Shown: positions 1-6,135 of the stretch, piece after piece | Layout of the letters: each line of letters starts with the position of its first letter | How positions within the stretch are numbered: the stretch's first letter is position 1 | Source: Pseudomonadota bacterium | GTDB lineage: Bacteria; Pseudomonadota; Alphaproteobacteria; UBA9655 | Reading direction: 5' to 3' | DNA: 7,461 nucleotides | Assembly: GCA_021809225.1 (NCBI GenBank) | Contig: JAKBAL010000103.1 | Span: 1-7,461, forward strand | The notes under the pieces: model-generated | What the model saw: only the letters and a program-made list of their open reading frames with translations | What the model was told of the DNA's origin: nothing | Databases searched by the model: none | Program-made: the position numbers and the translations under genes

Positions 1-36
1 ATATTTTATTTAACGCTTTTTAAAATATAATTAAAG

Positions 37-65
37 TTGCTTTTAAAAAATATAACTCTTAGAAT
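37..65 (+). promoter_or_regulatory. candidate sigma70-type promoter for the repeat-protein gene
   Basis: TTGCTT at 37-42 and TAGAAT at 60-65 are separated by 17 bases. Each is close to the -35 and -10 consensus. Transcription would start near 72 and leave a leader of about 69 bases before the ATG at 141. The surrounding DNA is very AT-rich, so chance matches are likely and the call is tentative. Confidence 0.35.
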
Positions 66-140
66 AAATTTTCTAAACTAATCATGATAATTTTTATGGG
101 TTAAGCTTAAAAAGCTACATTTAAATAATAGAGAAATAAT

Positions 141-614
141 ATGAATTGTTATGTATATAGAATAACGTCTTATGTTCTTTTATCTCTGTCCTTTACATCA
201 CCTTCTATCGTCTTAAGCAGTGAAATAGTAGAAGGAACAGAGGGAAGGCTTCTTACAGGGGTGCCTTATAAAATTGAAAATAAATGGCATAGAGATCAAG
301 GGAAACCATCATCCTTGGACGCAGAAAGTGATGATCCTAATGGACGTGTTTACCGTTCACATTTTGATAGCCTTAACACATATTGGTATAGTCGTTCGTC
401 AGGAAATGGTTCTTACCGTCTTGAAGATCAATGGCATGAAGATCAAGGAAAGCCTTCATATTTAGATGCTGATAGCGATCATCCTAATGGACGTATTTAT
501 CGTTCAAACTTTGATAGTATTAATACTTGGTGGTATTTTACGCCCCAAGATGAAAGAAAACCTCGTCCTAAAGGTGGCACCACCATTAAAGTTTCAACTA
601 CAATTGAAGGGTAA
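141..614 (+). CDS. exported protein with two tandem 41-residue units, unknown function
   Basis: This 157-residue protein was not recognised. Residues 1-27 look like a signal peptide, with a hydrophobic stretch around 11-25 and likely cleavage after Ser26 or Ser27, so export to the periplasm or outside is inferred. The mature part holds two copies of one unit, residues 43-83 and 92-132, joined by an 8-residue Ser/Gly linker. By hand count 29 of 41 positions are identical. Conserved features are WHxDQGKPS, LDAxSD, PNGR, YRS, FDS and a final W-Y. Many differences between the copies are silent codon changes, which suggests the duplication is old and both copies are under selection. The basic, Pro-rich tail (139-145) is unrelated to the unit. 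A weak GAGA ribosome site lies at 131-134, 6 bases before the ATG. A strong terminator follows. The acidic, aromatic-rich unit could bind sugar or metal, but nothing here proves it. Confidence 0.8.
   Translation: MNCYVYRITSYVLLSLSFTSPSIVLSSEIVEGTEGRLLTGVPYKIENKWHRDQGKPSSLDAESDDPNGRVYRSHFDSLNTYWYSRSSGNGSYRLEDQWHEDQGKPSYLDADSDHPNGRIYRSNFDSINTWWYFTPQDERKPRPKGGTTIKVSTTIEG
267..536 (+). repeat. internal tandem duplication, two 123-base units
   Basis: Bases 267-389 and 414-536 encode the two homologous units of the exported protein, at a period of 147 bases. Similarity is clearer in protein than in DNA because many third codon positions differ (for example ggg/gga and cca/cct). This fits an old in-frame duplication rather than recent slippage. 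Confidence 0.8.
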
Positions 615-684
615 TAAAGAACCTACCGCAAAAAATAATGTATAACAGAATTTTTATAAAAAAATGAAATCTTAAGACACTTCT

Positions 685-719
685 AAAAATGCATCTATTT
701 TCTTAATAGATGCATTTTT
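685..719. terminator. bidirectional intrinsic terminator between the repeat-protein gene and aspS
   Basis: Bases 685-699 pair perfectly with 705-719 around a 5-base TTCTT loop. The core arm is ATGCATCTATT. The stem is flanked by an A run on the left and a T run on the right, so it ends in a U tract when read in either direction. It lies 71 bases after the upstream stop and 33 bases after the aspS stop, and can serve both convergent genes. Confidence 0.85.
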
Positions 720-751
720 TTAGCTTAATATCTTTTTTTTCTCAAAAAAAC

Positions 752-2536
752 TTATCCTTTTTGTCTTAGGAGATTTAATCGAAGATGAAGCTCTTTTAAA
801 CGTTCTTCAGGAACAATGGCGGGTGCTTGCATCAACAAATCTTCAGCCTTTTGAGTCATTGGAAAAGCAATAACTTCTCGAATGTTTGGCTCATCCGCAA
901 GAAGCATAACAATCCGATCAATGCCAGGTGCACATCCTCCATGGGGAGGCGCTCCATAGCGAAAAGCATTCAACATGCCAGAAAATCTTGCTTCTACTTG
1001 TTCTTGCGTATATCCGGCAAGAGTAAAAGCCTTGATCATGACCTCAGGCAGGTGATTACGAATTCCGCCACTACAAAGTTCTAATCCATTGCAGACGATA
1101 TCATATTGATAGGCTATAATACTTAACGGATCTTGCGTTTCAAGTGCTTCAAGGCCACCTTTGGGCATACAGAAAGGATTATGAGAGAATTCTATCTTTT
1201 CTTTCTCTTCATTAAACTCATACATGGGAAAATCGACAATGAAGCAAAAGCGGAATGAACTTTTATCAAGTAAATTGAGTTCCTCACCAAGACGTGTTCG
1301 AACGAGACCTGCGAACTTTTGCGCAGAATTAGGTTTATCACAAGCAAAAAAGAGAGTATCTCCGTTTTTAACCCCTGTTAAAAATTGAAGGTTATGGAGA
1401 CGACTTTCATCTAAGAACTTGGCAATAGGCCCTTTTGGACCCTCTGAGGTAAAGACAATGTATCCCAAGCCACCAGCACCTTGTTCGCGGGCCCATTCAT
1501 TCATTTTATCAAAGAAGCTTCTCGGATAAGTCGCGGTGTTAGGAGCAGGAATAGCTCTAACAATGGACCCTTTCTCAATAGCCTTGGAAAAAAGACTAAA
1601 ATCAGACCCTTGAAAAACATCTGTTACACCGGCAATTTCAAGGGGATTGCGTAAATCAGGTTTGTCTGTGCCAAATTTAAGCATAGATTCAGCATAAGGG
1701 ATGCGCGGAAAGGGAAGGGGGGTTACTGTTTTCCCTTTGCCAAATTCGACAAAAGCATCATGAAGAACAGGTTCAATTGCAGCAAAAACATCTTCTTGCG
1801 TTACAAAAGACATTTCAAAATCAAGTTGATAGAATTCTCCTGGAGATCGGTCAGCCCGTGCATCTTCATCTCTAAAACAAGGGGCGATTTGAAAATACCG
1901 ATCAAATCCAGCAACCATAAGGAGTTGTTTAAATTGCTGAGGCGCTTGAGGAAGTGCATAAAATTTACCCGGATGAACGCGGCTAGGAACTAAATAATCT
2001 CGCGCTCCTTCAGGAGAGCTGGCTGTTAAGATTGGGGTTTGAAACTCTAAAAATCCTTGGTCGATCATTTTTTGACGGAGAAAGGCAATGATTTGGCTGC
2101 GCAAGATAATATTGGCGTGCATTTTTTCGCGTCTTAAGTCCAAAAAGCGATATTTAAGGCGTGTTTCTTCGGGGAATTCAGCATTGCTGTTAACTTGAAG
2201 AGGGAGTAAGTCTGCTTTTGATTGAACGATCATTTCGTCAATGATAACTTCTATTTCACCTGTTGCCATATGGGAATTAATGGTTTCAGCTGTTCGTTCA
2301 ACAACAAGAGCGGTAACAGTGATCACGCTTTCAAGTCTTATGGATTCAGCCTCATGAAAAAACGGACTGTCAGAGTCAATCACACATTGGGTGATACCGT
2401 AATGATCTCTAAGGTCAATAAATAAGAGTTGGCCGTGGTCTCGTTTGCGGTGAACCCAACCTGAAAGGCGGACGGTTTCTTTTGTGTTTTTAAGGCGTAA
2501 GGCACCACATGTGTGTGTACGATAAGGATTTAACAT
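752..2536 (-). CDS. aspS: aspartyl-tRNA synthetase, probably non-discriminating type
   Basis: This class II synthetase charges tRNA with aspartate in the cytoplasm. The reading frame opens at a TTG at 2554. The ATG at 2536 is preferred: it has AAGAG 7 bases upstream and gives the family's usual N-terminus ([12 protein letters not shown]). The product is then 594 residues, normal for bacterial AspRS. Domains in order are an OB-fold anticodon-binding domain (about 20-110), motif 1 (about 160-175), motif 2 with FRDED at 221-225 followed by SPGEFYQLD, an inserted GAD domain (about 300-425), and motif 3 with GIDR ending at Arg541. His34 in RDHG is the residue linked, from memory of the Pseudomonas enzyme, to relaxed specificity. 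Such enzymes also make Asp-tRNA(Asn), which GatCAB amidates. The frame is intact. The gene diverges from rnd, an arrangement familiar from alphaproteobacteria. Confidence 0.97.
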   Translation of the reverse strand: MLNPYRTHTCGALRLKNTKETVRLSGWVHRKRDHGQLLFIDLRDHYGITQCVIDSDSPFFHEAESIRLESVITVTALVVERTAETINSHMATGEIEVIIDEMIVQSKADLLPLQVNSNAEFPEETRLKYRFLDLRREKMHANIILRSQIIAFLRQKMIDQGFLEFQTPILTASSPEGARDYLVPSRVHPGKFYALPQAPQQFKQLLMVAGFDRYFQIAPCFRDEDARADRSPGEFYQLDFEMSFVTQEDVFAAIEPVLHDAFVEFGKGKTVTPLPFPRIPYAESMLKFGTDKPDLRNPLEIAGVTDVFQGSDFSLFSKAIEKGSIVRAIPAPNTATYPRSFFDKMNEWAREQGAGGLGYIVFTSEGPKGPIAKFLDESRLHNLQFLTGVKNGDTLFFACDKPNSAQKFAGLVRTRLGEELNLLDKSSFRFCFIVDFPMYEFNEEKEKIEFSHNPFCMPKGGLEALETQDPLSIIAYQYDIVCNGLELCSGGIRNHLPEVMIKAFTLAGYTQEQVEARFSGMLNAFRYGAPPHGGCAPGIDRIVMLLADEPNIREVIAFPMTQKAEDLLMQAPAIVPEERLKELHLRLNLLRQKG

Positions 2537-2628
2537 GTCTTCACTCTTGTTCAATTTATTTTATTGTTGATAGTGGTAGGGATTTTCAGTCTCTTGTCAA
2601 GATTCGCTTTCAATGATAACCAGAATGC
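2537..2628. promoter_or_regulatory. divergent promoter region of aspS and rnd
   Basis: This 92-base spacer must hold the start signals of both genes. On the minus strand a perfect TTGACA lies at 2595-2600, but no good -10 sits at normal spacing from it. A TAAAAT box at 2558-2563 is well placed to start aspS with a leader of about 15 bases. On the plus strand TTGTCA (2594-2599) overlaps the same site, but no good -10 follows. rnd has no clear ribosome-binding site before its ATG at 2629. Exact promoters are not resolved. Confidence 0.4.
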
Positions 2629-3780
2629 ATGAGTTTAATAGCAACAACACCAGACCTTATTGTCTTTTGTAAAAAGGCTGCCCTATCTTCCTATATTACG
2701 GTAGATACTGAGTTTATAAGGGAAACAACATATTGGCCCCAACTCTGCCTTATTCAAGTAGGACTTGAGGATAAAGCTGTCGCTATTGATCCTTTAGCTA
2801 AGGACATAGACCTTCAGCCTTTTTTTGACCTTTTGCAGAACCCTCATGTTATTAAAGTTTTTCACTCTGCACGGCAAGATATTGAAATTTTTTATCATTT
2901 AACAGGAAACATTCCAACGCCTCTTTTTGATACACAAATTGCTGCTATGGTTTGTGGTTTTGGTGAATCCATAGGCTATGATGTACTTGTGCAAAAATAT
3001 ACTAAGGTTTCTCTTGATAAATCTTCTCGTTATACTCATTGGGCGCAACGACCTTTAACAGAAAAACAACTTGCTTATGCTTTGGGTGACGTTATCCATT
3101 TGCGGGATATCTATGAAAAGCTCTATGCAAAAATTTTGGCAGGAGATCGCCTTCACTGGCTTGAAGATGAACTAGGGATTCTTAAAGATCCTGGAACTTA
3201 CGCCGTAGATCCTTATGCTATATGGCAAAAAATTAAAGTACGTTCTCCAAAGCCTCGTATGTTAGCCATTTTTAGAGAAATTGTAGCCTGGAGAGAAATA
3301 ACAGCGCAAAGCCGGAACGTTCCCAGAGGTCGCGTGATACGAGATGAAGTTATGCTCGATCTTGCTGCTGCAGCCCCCCAGTCAAAGCAAGAGCTTAGCA
3401 GAATGCGTGGTCTTGCATCCGCTTTTATTGAAGGAGAAGAGGGCAAAGTTGTTTTAGCTCTTATTGCAAAAGCACAGGCCTTACCTCTGGAAGACTGTCC
3501 TCAGGTTAAAAAAGAGGGAGCCTCCCCACCGGGAGCTGCCGCTCTTGTGGAAATGCTGAAGCTTCTTCTCAAAATTAAAGCTGAAAAATATCATGTTGCT
3601 CCAAAACTACTTGCCACCAGTGCAGATTTAGAAATGATTGCCCGCTCTCCTAATCCTCACGTTCCGGCTTTGGAAGGATGGCGTCGCGAGATATTTGGCA
3701 ATGCAGCCCTTTCCCTGAAATCAGGCAAAGTTGCTCTTGGCATCAAAAATCATAAGATTACATTGATTCCATTGGAATGA
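2629..3780 (+). CDS. rnd: ribonuclease D, 3'-5' exoribonuclease
   Basis: RNase D trims the 3' ends of tRNA precursors and other stable RNAs in the cytoplasm, using two metal ions. The 383-residue product is close to the length of the E. coli enzyme. The DEDDy exonuclease domain fills about residues 5-170. Asp26 and Glu28 (motif I, VDTEF), Asp84 (motif II, HSARQD) and Tyr150 with Asp154 (motif III, YALGD) form the expected catalytic set. An HRDC RNA-binding domain follows at about 210-285, including WREITAQSRNVPRGRVI. A less conserved helical C-terminal part completes the protein. The chosen ATG gives a normal start (MSLIATTPDL), although the ribosome site is weak. The last 23 bases overlap the tail of the convergent PEBP gene. 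No terminator is visible just after the stop. The frame shows no damage. Confidence 0.95.
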   Translation: MSLIATTPDLIVFCKKAALSSYITVDTEFIRETTYWPQLCLIQVGLEDKAVAIDPLAKDIDLQPFFDLLQNPHVIKVFHSARQDIEIFYHLTGNIPTPLFDTQIAAMVCGFGESIGYDVLVQKYTKVSLDKSSRYTHWAQRPLTEKQLAYALGDVIHLRDIYEKLYAKILAGDRLHWLEDELGILKDPGTYAVDPYAIWQKIKVRSPKPRMLAIFREIVAWREITAQSRNVPRGRVIRDEVMLDLAAAAPQSKQELSRMRGLASAFIEGEEGKVVLALIAKAQALPLEDCPQVKKEGASPPGAAALVEMLKLLLKIKAEKYHVAPKLLATSADLEMIARSPNPHVPALEGWRREIFGNAALSLKSGKVALGIKNHKITLIPLE

Positions 3781-4242
3781 GCTTACTTTGCTGAATATGG
3801 TCCTGTAAGCGTGCTTTCAGCAAGGATGTGTCCTTGCATAGCTTGTCAAGCTCAGTGCTGGTTACTCTTTTTGCAAGCTGCAAAACGATGTCTAAAGCAT
3901 AAAGGGTGAACGTGTAGTGGTGGATCCCATAAGGGAGATTTGGTCCATTGTAGGCGATAACGTTCCAACTATTTTTTCCAACAAGCACACTTTGCGGTAG
4001 ATTTCTTCCTCCTTCTTCTAGCTGATGTATATGAGGGGGAATGTTATAAAGAACCCAATGAATCCAATTGCCATTTGGAGCATCAGGATCTTCACAAATT
4101 AAAGCTAAAGATTCAGTGCCTTGGGGTGCAATTTTCCACATAAGGGGAGGGGAGATATCTTGGCCATCACGGGGGTATACTGCAGAGGAATTTTTCCCTT
4201 ATCATTAAAGATCGGACTTGTTAACTTTAAAGGTAAGTTGAC
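3758..4242 (-). pseudogene. YbhB/YbcL-type PEBP family protein, frameshifted at the 5' end
   Basis: The family (phosphatidylethanolamine-binding, Raf-kinase-inhibitor-like) consists of small bacterial proteins of uncertain role, usually about 150-190 residues. An intact frame from an ATG at 4141 gives only 127 residues, with EDPDAPNGNWIHWVLYNIP and YGIHHYTFTLYALD, both diagnostic. Reading upstream of that ATG in the same frame, 4142-4171 encodes RDGQDISPPL, the conserved family segment before it, and the frame then reaches a stop. The preceding segment is in another frame: 4177-4242 encodes LKLTSPIF then GKIPLQYT, exactly the expected N-terminus. The switch falls in a run of five G (4171-4175, C on the coding strand). 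This frame has no ATG, GTG or TTG before a TGA at 4243-4245, so the start may also be lost. The tail overlaps rnd by 23 bases. Decay is most likely; a sequencing error in the G run or a short product from 4141 remain possible. Confidence 0.8.
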
Positions 4243-4411
4243 TCAAAATCACAAAGAGAGACAGGTTGTAAAAATACTTACGCACATTTTTTGTCCTAAT
4301 TTCAAACATAGATTATTATAAAATATGAAGAAAATATATATTCTTCTTATACATAAGATATAGTCTTAAAAACGCTCTAGAGAATGATAAAAAAGAGTAT
4401 GCCCTATTGAG

Positions 4412-4532
4412 CTTGAAGATACCCTATTTCATTCCGACGTATGTCATTCCCATGTAGGCCGGACATCCATAAAATATACCCTTGCGTGGCAGGGGATGAC
4501 ACCAAGGGGAAACAAAATGAGGTATCTTCAGG
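4412..4532. repeat. nested inverted-repeat element, MITE-like or palindromic repeat remnant
   Basis: Outer arms TGAAGATACC (4414-4423) and GGTATCTTCA (4521-4530) are perfect complements. After two mismatches they continue with ATTT and AAAT. Inner arms TGTCATTCCC (4442-4451) and GGGGATGACA (4492-4501) match except for one base. The inner arms resemble the widespread GTCATTCCC...GGGATGACA class of dispersed bacterial palindromes, known to me from memory. No ORF lies inside. GAGTAT occurs on both sides (4395-4400 and 4539-4544), but it is too short and too far from the ends to call a target duplication. The rest of 4246-4648 is AT-rich with no gene seen. Confidence 0.55.
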
Positions 4533-4589
4533 TTTGATGAGTATATAAAGCTGTGTGAGTGAATTTTAAATTATCTCATTTTTTAAACT

Positions 4590-4598
4590 TGCTATTAT
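4590..4598 (+). promoter_or_regulatory. candidate extended -10 promoter upstream of the small membrane ORF
   Basis: TGC followed by TATTAT (4593-4598) matches an extended -10 element. No convincing -35 is seen, as is allowed for this class. Transcription would begin near 4605 and give a leader of about 44 bases containing the G-rich ribosome site. Tentative because the region is AT-rich. Confidence 0.3.
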
Positions 4599-4648
4599 CT
4601 CCTAGTGCGCTATTTTTTGATTGACACTTAAAAAGGGGGGAAGAAGAT

Positions 4649-4759
4649 ATGGAAAATAGTAACCTTACATTTATGAACGGGAAATTGTTCAATATACTTC
4701 TTGTTCTTATAGGGGTTGTTCTCTACCTTGGCCACCTGCAAATGCATGGCATAGGATGA
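4649..4759 (+). CDS. possible small single-pass membrane protein, 36 residues
   Basis: This short frame starts at an ATG that follows a run of six G and AAGAAG (4635-4646), a plausible ribosome site ending close to the start. The product was not recognised. It has a polar N-terminus (MENSNLTFMNGK), one hydrophobic segment at residues 13-29 (LFNILLVLIGVVLYLGH) and a short tail (QMHGIG), the layout of a small inner-membrane protein. It stands alone, between the nested repeat and a convergent secreted-protein gene. A 111-codon open frame runs antisense over it (4628-4963) but lacks a ribosome site and any protein-like feature, so the plus-strand reading is preferred. A frame this short can arise by chance, and no homologue is known to me. 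Confidence 0.45.
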   Translation: MENSNLTFMNGKLFNILLVLIGVVLYLGHLQMHGIG

Positions 4760-5027
4760 GAGTATATGAGGGGAGTTTAAGTTTTGAATCATAAACACCA
4801 ATCTTTTATGAAAAATTCTAAAAGAGGTAGGCTTCCTAATGCTTATTTTATCTAGGTGTTTTTCTTGATCAGAGGATCCATATAAGAAACTGAACAGTTG
4901 GAGTGTTTTAATTTTTATATGTAGTAATCCTTTGCTATTGGAAAGCTTTTTATTCTGCCTCATGCTTGAAGCTTCTTAAAGGAGCTACGGCTATAGCCTC
5001 AGAACCCGAAAATTGCTGCGATTTAAG

Positions 5028-5363
5028 TTACTTTTTCAATAAAGATTTCAAAACATCCTCGGAGACTCCCTTTGCTCTTAGCGACGCAATCAGTTTTCTG
5101 TTATTTTCCTCTTGTTGTGCCAATAATGTTGTTAGAGCTGCCTGCATTGCATTACCGAGTGCTACTGGGCCTACTTGTTGTGCTATCCGTGTTGTAGCGC
5201 TGCGTAGTTCATTTTGATTATTGATGCGTTGAGTAACGGTATTCTTATACACAACTCCTTTTCTTTCTGTCCCATCTTTTTGCATAGCATAGGATTTTTC
5301 AGAGAAAACCAATACTGACATAAAGAAAAAAACCACATACTTATTTAAAATTAGCATATTCAT
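5028..5363 (-). CDS. small secreted or periplasmic protein, unknown function
   Basis: The product has 111 residues and was not recognised. A clear signal peptide occupies residues 1-26: Lys8, a hydrophobic core (YVVFFFMSVLVF) and an S-Y-A cleavage site. The mature protein has about 85 residues. Its first part is polar and basic. From about residue 54 it looks helical, rich in Ala, Gln and Leu (ATTRIAQQVGPVALGNAMQ), and it ends with a Lys-rich helix (SEDVLKSLLKK). There is no cysteine or lipobox. The start is well supported by an AGGAG site at 5370-5374, 6 bases from the ATG. A candidate promoter lies just upstream. No close partner gene is visible, and no convincing terminator follows; the perfect GGCTATAGCC palindrome at 4989-4998 lacks a U tract. 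The role cannot be inferred beyond export. Confidence 0.75.
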   Translation of the reverse strand: MNMLILNKYVVFFFMSVLVFSEKSYAMQKDGTERKGVVYKNTVTQRINNQNELRSATTRIAQQVGPVALGNAMQAALTTLLAQQEENNRKLIASLRAKGVSEDVLKSLLKK

Positions 5364-5405
5364 ATTGCACTCCTAGTGTTTAATGTTTCTCACATATCTG
5401 ATTAC

Positions 5406-5435
5406 ATTATTTTAATAAATAATTAAAAAATACAA
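5406..5435 (-). promoter_or_regulatory. candidate promoter of the 111-residue secreted protein
   Basis: Read on the minus strand, TTGTAT (5430-5435) and AATAAT (5406-5411) are separated by 18 bases. Transcription would start near 5400, about 37 bases before the ATG at 5363 and ahead of its AGGAG site. The 60 bases at 5401-5460 have only 7 G or C, so chance matches are easy. Confidence 0.35.
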
Positions 5436-6006
5436 TGAATAAATATTCAATACGAATATGCAAAATTAGCATGCCCTCGCATAATTCATTCCTTTTAGGG
5501 TTAGTATAATGGGCCTCATTGAAAGGAAGGGCATGAAGGTGAAGAGATTTTGACCATCCCTGGTGTAATGCAGGGAAATTTGGCCTCATCTGATTGGTAG
5601 AACCAGCCGAGGGAATGGCTTGGCTCCCATGGGCTAAGCTAGTAGCAGTAGGGGGATAACTGAAAATGAGATCTTATCAATTCCATTCTAAGCTTATCTG
5701 AATCTCCATCGCGTAAGGTTAAACCTTTGAAAATGACTTTCAGTTATGGGTAAAAAGATGTAATGACACTCACAAACTAAAAATCCCTTTCTCATAAATA
5801 GTAAATGGAAAAATGAACTCATTGGAAAGAGGATTGATAGGAAAACATTTGCTCATACAGATCCTTGGGATAAAAAGCAGTGTGAACCTATAAATGGAGG
5901 AAAAAACGCCAAAAATTGTAAAAAAAGCTAAAAATTGCTAGGACTAGAAAAACCTTAGATTTATTTTCCATAATATATATTATGCGTCAAACTGAGGTTA
6001 CGTAAA
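5436..6006. other. gene-poor stretch with a GC-rich patch and inverted repeats
   Basis: No gene can be supported here. Three things stand out. Bases 5551-5655 are about 54% GC (57 of 105) inside DNA of roughly 10-30% GC. A minus-strand frame stays open from 5673 to 5407 without a usable start before the ATG at 5589; its translation contains PSAGSTNQMRPNFPALHQ. Inverted arms ATAACTGAAA (5656-5665) and TTTCAGTTAT (5738-5747) flank 72 bases. A 6-base hairpin (TCCCTG 5557-5562 with CAGGGA 5571-5576) and a near-perfect stem GCTTGGC/GCTAAGC (5618-5639) also occur. A decayed mobile or repeated element is the likeliest explanation. Confidence 0.5.
5656..5747. repeat. inverted repeat, 10-base arms
   Basis: ATAACTGAAA at 5656-5665 is the exact complement of TTTCAGTTAT at 5738-5747. 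Between the arms lies a smaller palindrome, AAGGTT-A-AACCTT (5715-5727). No coding capacity is seen inside. The arms sit at the edge of the GC-rich patch and may mark the end of a decayed element, or may be chance. Confidence 0.4.
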
Positions 6007-6135
6007 ATGTGTACCCTTCAATTCAATTCATCTCTTAAACATTTTAAGTTTTTGTTAATATTATCTTTTCTCTTTAGCATAAAACGCAACAATGACGGTA
6101 TGTTCGCAAAAGTTTATTCTCCAAGCATAATTTAG
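6007..6135 (+). CDS. possible short exported peptide or remnant of a secreted-protein gene, 42 residues
   Basis: The ATG at 6007 follows GAGG (5994-5997) by 9 bases, a fair ribosome site, with an AT-rich TAATATATATTAT stretch further upstream that could hold a -10 box. The 42-residue product was not recognised. It begins with a basic segment (Lys11, His12, Lys14), continues with a hydrophobic core (FLLILSFLF) and then turns polar, which is the order of a signal peptide. Only about 15 residues follow the core, too few for most exported proteins. It may therefore be the surviving 5' end of a decayed gene; no continuation was found in the other two frames. It could also be chance. Confidence 0.3.
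   Translation: MCTLQFNSSLKHFKFLLILSFLFSIKRNNDGMFAKVYSPSII

Noticed and set aside
2537..2554. Extension of aspS to a TTG start at 2554 (six extra residues)
   Set aside because: The ATG at 2536 has a correctly spaced AAGAG site and gives the family's normal N-terminus. The extension would place that site inside the coding sequence.
4793..4861. Inverted repeat AAACACC/GGTGTTT as a terminator of the small membrane ORF
   Set aside because: The arms are only 7 bases with a loop over 50 bases, and the following T run is short and broken. It is likely chance.
4628..4963. 111-codon frame on the minus strand, 64 bases after the secreted-protein gene
   Set aside because: It has no recognisable ribosome site before its ATG, no domain, signal peptide or clean membrane segment, and its composition looks like translated AT-rich spacer. 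A better-supported small frame lies on the opposite strand.
5580..5660. Possible tRNA or other known structured RNA in the GC-rich patch
   Set aside because: A GGTTCTACC segment resembles a T arm, but no acceptor, D or anticodon stems fit around it. No hallmarks of RNase P RNA, SRP RNA, tmRNA or group II intron domain V were found.
5813..5893. 26-codon plus-strand frame containing GKHLLIQILGIKSS, reminiscent of the SpeD N-terminus
   Set aside because: The match is a few residues only. Nothing like the SpeD cleavage and active-site segment (HSxHTWPE) is found downstream in any frame, and the ribosome site is weak.
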